This document shows, in pieces, positions 25,936 through 32,606 of a DNA stretch of 64,000 nt; within the stretch, counting starts at the first letter, position 1; every line of letters starts with the position of its first letter. Both the position numbers and the translations under genes were made by a program. The stretch is from JBBSHE01 sp038253325 (GTDB lineage: Bacteria; Actinomycetota; Actinomycetes; Propionibacteriales; Nocardioidaceae): the NCBI GenBank assembly GCA_038253325.1, contig JBBSHE010000002.1:1-64000 (forward strand), written 5' to 3'. The notes under the pieces were generated by a model. It made no database searches, was not told where the DNA came from, and saw nothing but the letters and a program-made list of their open reading frames with translations.

Positions 25936-26574
25936 GTGAGCGACCTCCAGTGCCCGGCGACGATCATCGTCGCCCGGCACGGTGAGGCTGAGTATGAGGA
26001 CTCTTTGCTCGTCGACCGCGGCGGATCGCTGACGATCCGAGGGCGACACCAGGCCAAGGCGCTGGGTGAATCGCTCACCGACCGTGCCGTGTCCGTCGTC
26101 TACTCCAGCGGGATGGCTCGAGCAGTGCAGACTGCCGAGATCGTCGCCTGCACGCTCGGTGTCACGGTACGGGTCCGGGACGCGCTCCGAGAGTTCTCGG
26201 TCGGCGACTTCGGGGGTCAGCCGTTTCGTACCGGCCCGGACGACCCGCTCGGGCTGGTCTGGAGGGACTGGGAGGTCGGCGACCTCTCGGTCGGCTGCCC
26301 CGGCGCCGAATCCGGACAAGACGTGGTCGAGCGGATGACCGGCGAGCTGGAGACCATTGCCGACCTGCATCGCGGCGAGACCGTCCTGATCGTCAGCCAC
26401 GGCGGCGCGATGTGGCTCACGCTCCCGCGGCTGGCCTCGAACGTCGCGGACTCGTTCGCATCACCCGGTCACCGGATGGGTTTCTGCCAGACGGTCGAGC
26501 TCGCGGTCGACGCGGACGGCTGGGCGCTTGTCTCCTGGCCCGATCGCGACATTCCACGCCGGCTGCCCCGGTGA
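25936..26574 (+). CDS. Histidine phosphatase superfamily protein
   Basis: This 212-residue protein belongs to the phosphoglycerate-mutase-like phosphatases. The catalytic RHG is in IIVARHGEAEYED, and the second histidine is in LIVSHGGAMWL. Arg in SSGMARAVQTAEI is also conserved. Substrate is unknown. Translation starts at GTG 25936, with the ecm stop 58 bases upstream. It may share transcription with ecm, but no biochemical link is obvious. Confidence 0.9.
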   Translation: MSDLQCPATIIVARHGEAEYEDSLLVDRGGSLTIRGRHQAKALGESLTDRAVSVVYSSGMARAVQTAEIVACTLGVTVRVRDALREFSVGDFGGQPFRTGPDDPLGLVWRDWEVGDLSVGCPGAESGQDVVERMTGELETIADLHRGETVLIVSHGGAMWLTLPRLASNVADSFASPGHRMGFCQTVELAVDADGWALVSWPDRDIPRRLPR

Positions 26575-26628
26575 ACGATCATCGAACTTGTCCAAGGCTC
26601 ACGTGCGTACGAAGGGAGCGAACGGTCG

Positions 26629-27198
26629 TTGAGGCGATACATCCTCACCGGCACTCCCGGTGCCGGGAAGACGGCGATCTTGCGGTGCCTGGAACACCTT
26701 GGTTACGGCGTCGTGGAGGAGGCAGCGACCGCGGTCATCGCGCGTGGGCAGGCGAGGGGCGAAACAGAACCGTGGACGCATGCGTCGTTCATCGACGACA
26801 TCGTCGATCTGCAGCACCAACGACAGGTGCAATCGTCGGGTGCGGACGTGGACGTCCAGGTGTACGACCGCTCACCGATCTGCACCCACGCACTCGCCAG
26901 CTACCTCGGACAACCGGTCTCGAGAGCGCTGTCCGCCGAGATCGAACGGGTCATCCTTGACGAGGTGTACGACCGCGAGGTGTTCTTCGTGCGCAGCCTC
27001 GGCTTCTGCGAGCCGACTCCCGCACGCACGATCAGCTTCGCGCAGTCGCTGGACTTCGAACGCGTACACGAATCGACCTACCGCGCGCACGGCTACGAAC
27101 TCGTGGATGTCGCGGCCGACACGCTGGCTCATCGGGTGGCCGCGATCGCGAACGTGATCACCGCGGGCGGTACGCCGCCGCACCCCGCGGCTGACTGA
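26629..27198 (+). CDS. AAA_28-type P-loop ATPase/kinase
   Basis: This 189-residue P-loop NTPase has TGTPGAGKTAIL at its N-terminus, an acidic EEAA pair soon after, and VYDRSPICTHALASYL as the Walker-B-like stretch. It resembles the NadR-like or AAA_28 kinases, whose substrates are mostly unknown. The start is TTG 26629 with AAGGGAG ten bases upstream; no ATG or GTG in frame is better. A hairpin follows, shared with the convergent small gene. Confidence 0.82.
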   Translation: MRRYILTGTPGAGKTAILRCLEHLGYGVVEEAATAVIARGQARGETEPWTHASFIDDIVDLQHQRQVQSSGADVDVQVYDRSPICTHALASYLGQPVSRALSAEIERVILDEVYDREVFFVRSLGFCEPTPARTISFAQSLDFERVHESTYRAHGYELVDVAADTLAHRVAAIANVITAGGTPPHPAAD

Positions 27199-27206
27199 AG
27201 CCAACG

Positions 27207-27234
27207 CCGACGTCGGCCCGACCTTCGACGTCGG
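27207..27234. terminator. Bidirectional hairpin between convergent genes
   Basis: CCGACGTCG (27207-27215) pairs with CGACGTCGG (27226-27234) across a 10-base loop, between the stop codons of the AAA_28 gene (+) and the small basic gene (-). Such a symmetric stem could stop transcription from both sides. Confidence 0.5.
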
Positions 27235-27247
27235 GTGCCGCGGGAGG

Positions 27248-27382
27248 TCAGCGCTTCTTGGCTGGCGGCACGATCTCGATCTTGTTCTTCGCGTCGGCCT
27301 TCGCGTGCTTCTCGGCGCGTTTCTCCTTCAGTGACTTGCCTGCCTTCTTGGACATGTGTTGTTGAGGCGACTTGTCGGCCAT
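27248..27382 (-). CDS. Small lysine-rich protein
   Basis: This 44-residue basic protein begins MADKSPQQHMSKKAGKSLKE and continues with further Lys, Arg and Glu, ending in PPAKKR. I recall very similar short proteins in many actinobacteria, none with a known function. The start is ATG 27382, preceded by GAGGGAGC; a longer in-frame start at 27430 lacks one. The protein is probably partly disordered, and could bind nucleic acid, but this is inference from composition. Confidence 0.75.
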   Translation of the reverse strand: MADKSPQQHMSKKAGKSLKEKRAEKHAKADAKNKIEIVPPAKKR

Positions 27383-27535
27383 GTTTGCTCCCTCGGTCAA
27401 GAGACGGGTTGCCCCCGCACGGTTCGACATTACGCCTCGGCCACGTACGCCGGCACGCTGATATGGGTCGGTAGTCCGTCACAAACCTCTCGAGCGATGC
27501 CAGGACCGGAGCCCCAGAGGCGTCAAACCCAGGGG

Positions 27536-28336
27536 TCAGCGAGCTCTGACGTTGCCGTTGCAGTGCGTCGGTTCATTCTCCTTCGCCGATGAAGTCCGCG
27601 GTGCCGGGGGACCTTCGTCGGCGGCACGCGGGTCAGAGCCCTGTCGCTGGCATGCGGCGCCGTCGACCGCCGGCTCCGGGTGGGACGTTCCGAGCGGGAG
27701 TTCGAGCGAATGCGCGCCTCGCTGGACCTTCGTCGCTAGATAACGCGCGTTCGCGGCGCTGAGGTGGACTCCCGTCGGCACCCGCTCGATAACTGTCACG
27801 CCCAGCCGGCCGAGCTGGGTGGCCTTGTCCGGGTTGTTGGCCAGCAGAGCGATCTGCTGGAGGCCGAGTGCCTGAATCATCTGTGCGGCGACGGTGTAGT
27901 CGCGTTCATCGGCCCGATAGCCCAGAGCGATGTTGGCGTCGTAGGTGTCCAGTCCGGTGTCCTGCACCGCGTACGCATCGAGCTTCGCATACAGTCCGAT
28001 GCCGCGACCCTCTTGCCTCAGGTACAAGATGAATCCACCAGCGACGGTGATGCGCTTGACGGCCTCGGTCAGCTGCGGGCCGCAGTCGCATCGCAGGCTA
28101 CCCAGCAGGTCGCCGGTCAGGCATTCGCTGTGGAGTCGGACGAGCGGCGGCGCGCCGGCGTACGGATCGCGGGTGACGGCGACGGAGCGGTCGCCGAGTC
28201 CGAGCGCGATGTGCTCGCGGCCGTCGGCCAACCCGTCGAACGTGAAGATCCGCGCGGTCGTGGCGAACCCGTCGGCGAACCGCAGCGGCAGCATGAGTTG
28301 CGCACGGATCGCAGCGGTCTGCAGGTCTCGCAGCAT
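27536..28336 (-). CDS. ribA: GTP cyclohydrolase II, stand-alone
   Basis: This enzyme opens GTP to 2,5-diamino-6-ribosylamino-pyrimidinone 5'-phosphate. The zinc ligands are in LHSECLTGDLLGSLRCDCG, and the GTP region carries LRQEGRGIGLYAKL. No DHBP synthase (RibB) domain is fused, unlike in the usual actinobacterial riboflavin operon. A tail of about 55 residues rich in Pro, Ala and Glu follows the catalytic domain. It lies 14 bases after the RibD-like gene in a minus-strand operon without ribH or ribE, so it probably feeds another product. The start is ATG 28336 after GGGAAAGGGAA. Confidence 0.93.
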   Translation of the reverse strand: MLRDLQTAAIRAQLMLPLRFADGFATTARIFTFDGLADGREHIALGLGDRSVAVTRDPYAGAPPLVRLHSECLTGDLLGSLRCDCGPQLTEAVKRITVAGGFILYLRQEGRGIGLYAKLDAYAVQDTGLDTYDANIALGYRADERDYTVAAQMIQALGLQQIALLANNPDKATQLGRLGVTVIERVPTGVHLSAANARYLATKVQRGAHSLELPLGTSHPEPAVDGAACQRQGSDPRAADEGPPAPRTSSAKENEPTHCNGNVRAR

Positions 28337-28350
28337 GATTCCCTTTCCCT

Positions 28351-29055
28351 TCAGTCCGGACAGGAGCGCCTGGAGAGCGCGTACCGAAGCAGGACGACGT
28401 CGTCAATCCTGCCCGCGTCGACCAGCGTTGCGCACCGGTCCGGAGTCCACGGGAACTGACCGTCGTCGACGAACCGTCGAGCCCGGGAGTCGCCCACGAA
28501 GAACGGCGCAATGACCAGGTGAAGCTCGTCTGCGAGTCCGGCGGTGAGGAACTGTGTGTGCACCGTCCCGCCACCCTCGACCAAGAGACGGCGCACGCCG
28601 CGAGAATGGAGGTCCTCGCACACCCGGCGCATCTCCACCGGATCGCCGCCGTCGATGACGGTGGCCACCGGTCCGAGCAGGTCGCGCGCCTCGGCCACGG
28701 TCTCGCTGGCGCAGTAGACCAGTTTCTCTGTGTCACCGGTGATGAAGAAGTCTGCGTACGGGTCCAGGTTGGCTCGCCGGGTGACTGTCACCTTGATCGG
28801 CGAAGGGGGGAGCCCGCGGGTCGCCCGTTCATCCGCTCGTGCGTGACTCCTTACCAGGAGCCGTGGATTGTCGTTGCGAACGGTTGTGGCGCCGACGAGG
28901 ATCGCGTCACAGCTGGCCCGCACGGCGTCGACCCGGTCGAGGTCGGCGTCGTTGGAGAGAATCAGCCGCCGGTCCGACGCGTCGTCGAGGTACCCGTCGA
29001 TCGACATGGCGGAGCTGAGCACGGTGTAGGGACGGTCAACCACGCGCAACGCCAT
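28351..29055 (-). CDS. RibD C-terminal reductase domain protein
   Basis: This 234-residue protein is a dihydrofolate-reductase-like RibD reductase domain without the deaminase half. Conserved pieces are SSAMSIDGYLDD, DAILVGATTVRNDNP and LLVEGGGTVHTQFL with LADELHLVIAPFF. It could reduce the ribosylamino product of the neighbouring GTP cyclohydrolase II to the ribityl form, as fungi and archaea do before deamination. This is inference from family and context. It overlaps the next upstream gene by 20 bases. Confidence 0.85.
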   Translation of the reverse strand: MALRVVDRPYTVLSSAMSIDGYLDDASDRRLILSNDADLDRVDAVRASCDAILVGATTVRNDNPRLLVRSHARADERATRGLPPSPIKVTVTRRANLDPYADFFITGDTEKLVYCASETVAEARDLLGPVATVIDGGDPVEMRRVCEDLHSRGVRRLLVEGGGTVHTQFLTAGLADELHLVIAPFFVGDSRARRFVDDGQFPWTPDRCATLVDAGRIDDVVLLRYALSRRSCPD

Positions 29056-30082
29056 CCAGGCTGTGAGCGGGGGGACGTGAACCTTCGATGTACGGGGCGT
29101 CCCGCTGCCGCCGGTCCGCGATCAGCACGGCCGCCCCGGGCAGGGTCGCGACGAGCACCATCACGCCGTACACGACGGCAGTGGTGAGCCCCTGCGCCGC
29201 GCCGAGACCGGCTGAGCTGAACGCCCAGGCCGCCGCACCCTCACGCGGACCCCACCCGGCGATGTTCGTCGGCACCGCAGACGCCGCAAGCACGATGAGC
29301 GCCAACGGCAGAGCTCGACCTGCTGGGGCAATCGTTCCCGTGGTTCGCAATGCGATCAGGAAGATCACGGCGTGGCCGACTGCGGCGACGCCGGACGCGA
29401 TGACGATGCCCAGCCACGCTCGCCGCACGAGCAACACGTTGTGCAAATCGTCGGTCAATGCGCGCGCGATGCGAGCGGCCAGCCCAGTTGCCTCACGAGC
29501 CGTCCTCTTGATCACCAGCGTGACGCCCAGACCTGCCACCACGCCAACAACGGCGACGACCGGAACGGTCGAGCGAACCGGCGACGGCAGCACGAGCAGC
29601 ACACCCACGATCAGGCCGATCTGCACGGCCTGCCCGAGGGCACGTTCCCACGCGACCGACCGTACGCCGCGGCCCATCTCGCCGACATCGCGGCCATGGC
29701 GCACTGCGCGGTGCACGTCGCCGAGCACGCCGGTCGGCAGCGTCACGTTGAGGAACTGGGAGCGGTAGTACGCCGCGATCGCCGTACGTAGGTGCACATC
29801 GACGCCGAGCGCCTTGGCGACCAGACTCCACCGCCAGGCGCAGCACAGCGTCGTCATCCCCGTGATACCAACGGCCGCCGCCAGCGACCACGCGCTGCTC
29901 AGGCGAAGCCCGTCCAGAAAGGGGCCATCGCCCAACCGCACAATGAGGATCGCAAGGATCGCGGCGCCGCCTCCCAGCCGCGCCCAGGCCCACACCGTAC
30001 GACCGAACGTGCGGCCGTTCTTGTTGAGAGTACTGTTGGTGCGCTGTGCCCTGCGTACGAACGTGACCGGTGTGCCGCTCAT
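29036..30082 (-). CDS. LPG-synthase-type membrane protein (YbhN/AglD family)
   Basis: This 348-residue protein has about eight membrane segments and belongs to the lysylphosphatidylglycerol-synthase TM family (UPF0104), without the soluble aminoacyl-transferase domain. Signature stretches are RSQFLNVTLPTGVLGDVHRA and WGPREGAAAWAF. Members are proposed to act as lipid or lipid-linked-sugar flippases, or as helpers of glycosyltransferases. The start is ATG 30082, sharing ATGA with the glycosyltransferase stop, so it is coupled to it. It may move the glycolipid made by the cluster. Confidence 0.82.
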   Translation of the reverse strand: MSGTPVTFVRRAQRTNSTLNKNGRTFGRTVWAWARLGGGAAILAILIVRLGDGPFLDGLRLSSAWSLAAAVGITGMTTLCCAWRWSLVAKALGVDVHLRTAIAAYYRSQFLNVTLPTGVLGDVHRAVRHGRDVGEMGRGVRSVAWERALGQAVQIGLIVGVLLVLPSPVRSTVPVVAVVGVVAGLGVTLVIKRTAREATGLAARIARALTDDLHNVLLVRRAWLGIVIASGVAAVGHAVIFLIALRTTGTIAPAGRALPLALIVLAASAVPTNIAGWGPREGAAAWAFSSAGLGAAQGLTTAVVYGVMVLVATLPGAAVLIADRRQRDAPYIEGSRPPAHSLDGVARG

Positions 30083-31143
30083 CCGTGCACCGCTGCCAAG
30101 ACGCGAGAGATCCGGATCGAGGTCTGCCACCAACCGGAGAGCGTCAAGCGGCGCTCCTCGGCCGCGTCCCGGAGGTGTTGCCGTCGACCGGAGTCGACGA
30201 GCCAGCAACGCAATGCCTCGGCGAAGGCCGTCGCGTTGCCTGGCGGAACCAGCAGGCCGGGTCTCGTGCCGTCGGAGGCACGACCAAGCGATTCAGGCAA
30301 CCCGCCGACCCTCGTTGCGACGACGGGCACGGCGCGCGCCAACGCCTCGGTCACAACCATGCCGTACGTCTCGGCGCGCGAGGCCAGCACGAGGAGATCC
30401 GCTTGGGCGTACGCGTCGTCGAGTGCTGTGCCCGTGAGCGGACCGGTGAAGCAGACCCGGTTGGCGATACCGCTCTCCGCGGCCTCGCAACGGAGCTGGT
30501 CGACGAAGTCGGGCTCGACGTCCAGCGAGCCGACGCAGACGCAGCGCCAGGCGAGGTCGGCGACCGTGGCCAACGCCGCGAGGAGGACGTCGTGACCTTT
30601 GGCCCGAGTCACCGATCCGACGCAGAGCAGCTCACCGCCGGGTGGAGTACCTGGTGCGAGGTCGGCGAGCTCGACGCCAGGCTCCACGACATGGACGCGA
30701 CCGCTGGGCAGCTCGTAACGGTCGAGCAACCAACGCCATGTCCACTGGCTGGTCGTGACGATGGCGTCAGCGGCCGAGAGTGCGGCGCGTTCCCGCGTGC
30801 GCGTCTCCAGGACGTCCCCCCGAGTCTCCTCGCCCAGCGGCATGTGCACGAGCACGACAAGGCCCAGCCGATCGGCCTCCCACGTCATCACCTCCGGGGC
30901 CGCCGAGGCGACCAGACCGTCCACCAGGACGAGCCCGCCGTCGGGGACGGCGCCGAGCACACCGGCGAGGCGAGTCAGCGCCGCCGCGTCCGCCCGGGGC
31001 CACCGGCCCGGTATGTGGTGCTCGCGCACGGACCAGCCGATGGCGGCGAGCCCACGACACGTACGGGTGTCGTAGACGTTCCCGCCGCTGGGCCGCATCA
31101 GGTCGTCGATACCGTCCGGGACGACGACGTGAACGCCGGTCAT
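30079..31143 (-). CDS. Glycosyltransferase family 4 protein
   Basis: This 354-residue GT-B enzyme has a weakly conserved N-terminal half and the typical C-terminal half: LLCVGSVTRAKGHDVLL, followed by VLASRAETYGMVVTEALARAVPVVATRVGGLPE, which holds the EX7E-like motif that binds the sugar nucleotide. The start is ATG 31143, sharing ATGA with the PTPS stop. Donor and acceptor are unknown. The context with a flippase-like protein suggests a lipid-linked acceptor. Confidence 0.88.
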   Translation of the reverse strand: MTGVHVVVPDGIDDLMRPSGGNVYDTRTCRGLAAIGWSVREHHIPGRWPRADAAALTRLAGVLGAVPDGGLVLVDGLVASAAPEVMTWEADRLGLVVLVHMPLGEETRGDVLETRTRERAALSAADAIVTTSQWTWRWLLDRYELPSGRVHVVEPGVELADLAPGTPPGGELLCVGSVTRAKGHDVLLAALATVADLAWRCVCVGSLDVEPDFVDQLRCEAAESGIANRVCFTGPLTGTALDDAYAQADLLVLASRAETYGMVVTEALARAVPVVATRVGGLPESLGRASDGTRPGLLVPPGNATAFAEALRCWLVDSGRRQHLRDAAEERRLTLSGWWQTSIRISRVLAAVHG

Positions 31144-31538
31144 AGCGCTCGCTCGTAACTCGCCCACGCGATGTGCGACTCGTGCAGCGTCACGGCGATC
31201 TTGACCAGTTGCTGTCCGGCGTTCCCCAGTGCCCCGGCATGCACTCGTTCGGCAATCCGGTCGGCGATGACCTTGGCCATCGTCTCGGTGGTGGTGTTGC
31301 GACCGGCGAACGCAGGCTCCTCGTCGAGGTTGCGATAGCTCAGCCCCGCTAGGACGGACGTCAGCTCCTCGGCGGCCCGTCCGATGTCGACCAGGATGTC
31401 GTCGGCATCGAGCGCCTCTCCGAAGAATGCCGCGTCCACGACGTAGGTCGCGCCGTGCAGCCGCTGCGCAGGTCCGAAGACCTCGCCTCGGAGGCTGTGG
31501 GCGATCATCATGTGGCCGCGGACCGTGACGCTGAACAC
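31140..31538 (-). CDS. 6-pyruvoyl-tetrahydropterin synthase/QueD homologue
   Basis: This 132-residue protein has the T-fold of PTPS and QueD, which act on dihydroneopterin triphosphate. The first zinc histidine is H14 in MMIAHSLRG, and the second is H28 in RLHGATYVVD. The usual HGH triad is HGA here, so one zinc ligand is replaced by A30. The catalytic ESH is kept in TLHESHIAWASYE near the C-terminus. I believe relatives in other actinobacteria have the same HGAT. The start is GTG 31538, four bases after the dehydrogenase stop. The reaction is unknown. Confidence 0.85.
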   Translation of the reverse strand: MFSVTVRGHMMIAHSLRGEVFGPAQRLHGATYVVDAAFFGEALDADDILVDIGRAAEELTSVLAGLSYRNLDEEPAFAGRNTTTETMAKVIADRIAERVHAGALGNAGQQLVKIAVTLHESHIAWASYERAL

Positions 31539-31542
31539 GGCT

Positions 31543-32526
31543 CTACCCGTCGCCGTAGGTGAGGGTGTGACAAAGCGCCGGCAGACTGCCGCCGGCCAGC
31601 CGGGCCATGACATCGGGCAGGTCCTCGAAGCGAGACGTACCGGTGAGCAGCGCGTTGAACGCCGGGTCGCGCAGCAGGTCTAGGGCGAGCGCCAACCGCT
31701 CGGCAGCCGAACGGCGGCCGCGCCGGGCGACGGCTACCGTGCCGACCTGGCTGGCGCGGATGCTGAGTCGACTGGAGTGGAACGACCCACCGAGCGACAG
31801 CTGGACCTGCGCACCGCCGTACCAGCTGAGATCGACGACGGTGCCCTCTGGGGCGAGCAGGTCCAGCGACTGCTGTAGCCCTTCGGACGTCGCACTGGTG
31901 TGCACCACCACGTCACGGCCGTCGGTCGCGTCGGCGGGGAGCATGAAGTCGACACCGAGCGCGACCGCGGCGGCGGCCCGAGTGACGTCGACGTCGACCA
32001 GGCTGACCTGGACTCCGGGTAGACGGGCGAGCAGACGCGCGACACAGCAGCCGACCATGCCGGCCCCTACGACCGTGATCCGGTCACCAATCAGGGGCGC
32101 CGCATCCCACAGCGCGTTGACGGCGGTCTCCACCGTCCCCGCCAGGACCGCCCGCTCAGGCGGCACATCGTCGGGGACCACGACAACAGCGTCCGCCGGT
32201 ACGACGTAGACCGTCTGGTGGGGGTAGAGGCAGAACACCGTGCGGCCCTTTAGTTCCCGAGGACCGTGCTCTACGACGCCGACGTTGAGATAGCCGTACT
32301 TGACGGGGCCCGGAAAGTCGCCCTCCTGGAAGGGTGCCCGCATCGCGGTGTACTGGTCCGCCGGGACGCCACCTCGGAACACCAGTGACTCCGTGCCCCG
32401 GCTCACCCCGGAACGCAGGGTGCGTACACGTACGTCCCCTGGACCCGGATCTCGCACAAGAGTCGGCCTGATCTCTCCCCGGCCGGGTTCGCGTAGCCAG
32501 AACGCAAGCGCGTCGCCCGCCACCAT
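31543..32526 (-). CDS. Zinc-dehydrogenase-like (MDR) oxidoreductase
   Basis: This 327-residue protein has a GroES-like N-terminal domain and a Rossmann domain with VVGAGMVGCCVARLLA. The N-terminal part carries the SGVSRGTESLVF stretch and lacks the cysteine cluster of structural zinc. Relatives with SxGTE at this position are known among MDR proteins that act on sugars or polyols. The start is ATG 32526, preceded by GGAGAGGA at ideal distance; a GTG at 32541 is less likely. It is the first gene of the operon and divergent from the fusion gene at 32607. Confidence 0.85.
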   Translation of the reverse strand: MVAGDALAFWLREPGRGEIRPTLVRDPGPGDVRVRTLRSGVSRGTESLVFRGGVPADQYTAMRAPFQEGDFPGPVKYGYLNVGVVEHGPRELKGRTVFCLYPHQTVYVVPADAVVVVPDDVPPERAVLAGTVETAVNALWDAAPLIGDRITVVGAGMVGCCVARLLARLPGVQVSLVDVDVTRAAAAVALGVDFMLPADATDGRDVVVHTSATSEGLQQSLDLLAPEGTVVDLSWYGGAQVQLSLGGSFHSSRLSIRASQVGTVAVARRGRRSAAERLALALDLLRDPAFNALLTGTSRFEDLPDVMARLAGGSLPALCHTLTYGDG

Positions 32527-32606
32527 CTTGATCCTCTCCACGCCCCGGCTGAACCGAAGCAGCGCCTCTTCCGTATGACTGTCGTACCCCTAGACACGGA
32601 GGCACG

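Noticed and set aside
27536..29055. Interpretation as part of a riboflavin operon
   Set aside because: RibA lacks the RibB half, the RibD protein lacks the deaminase half, and ribH and ribE are absent. The neighbours are glycosyltransferase and membrane genes.
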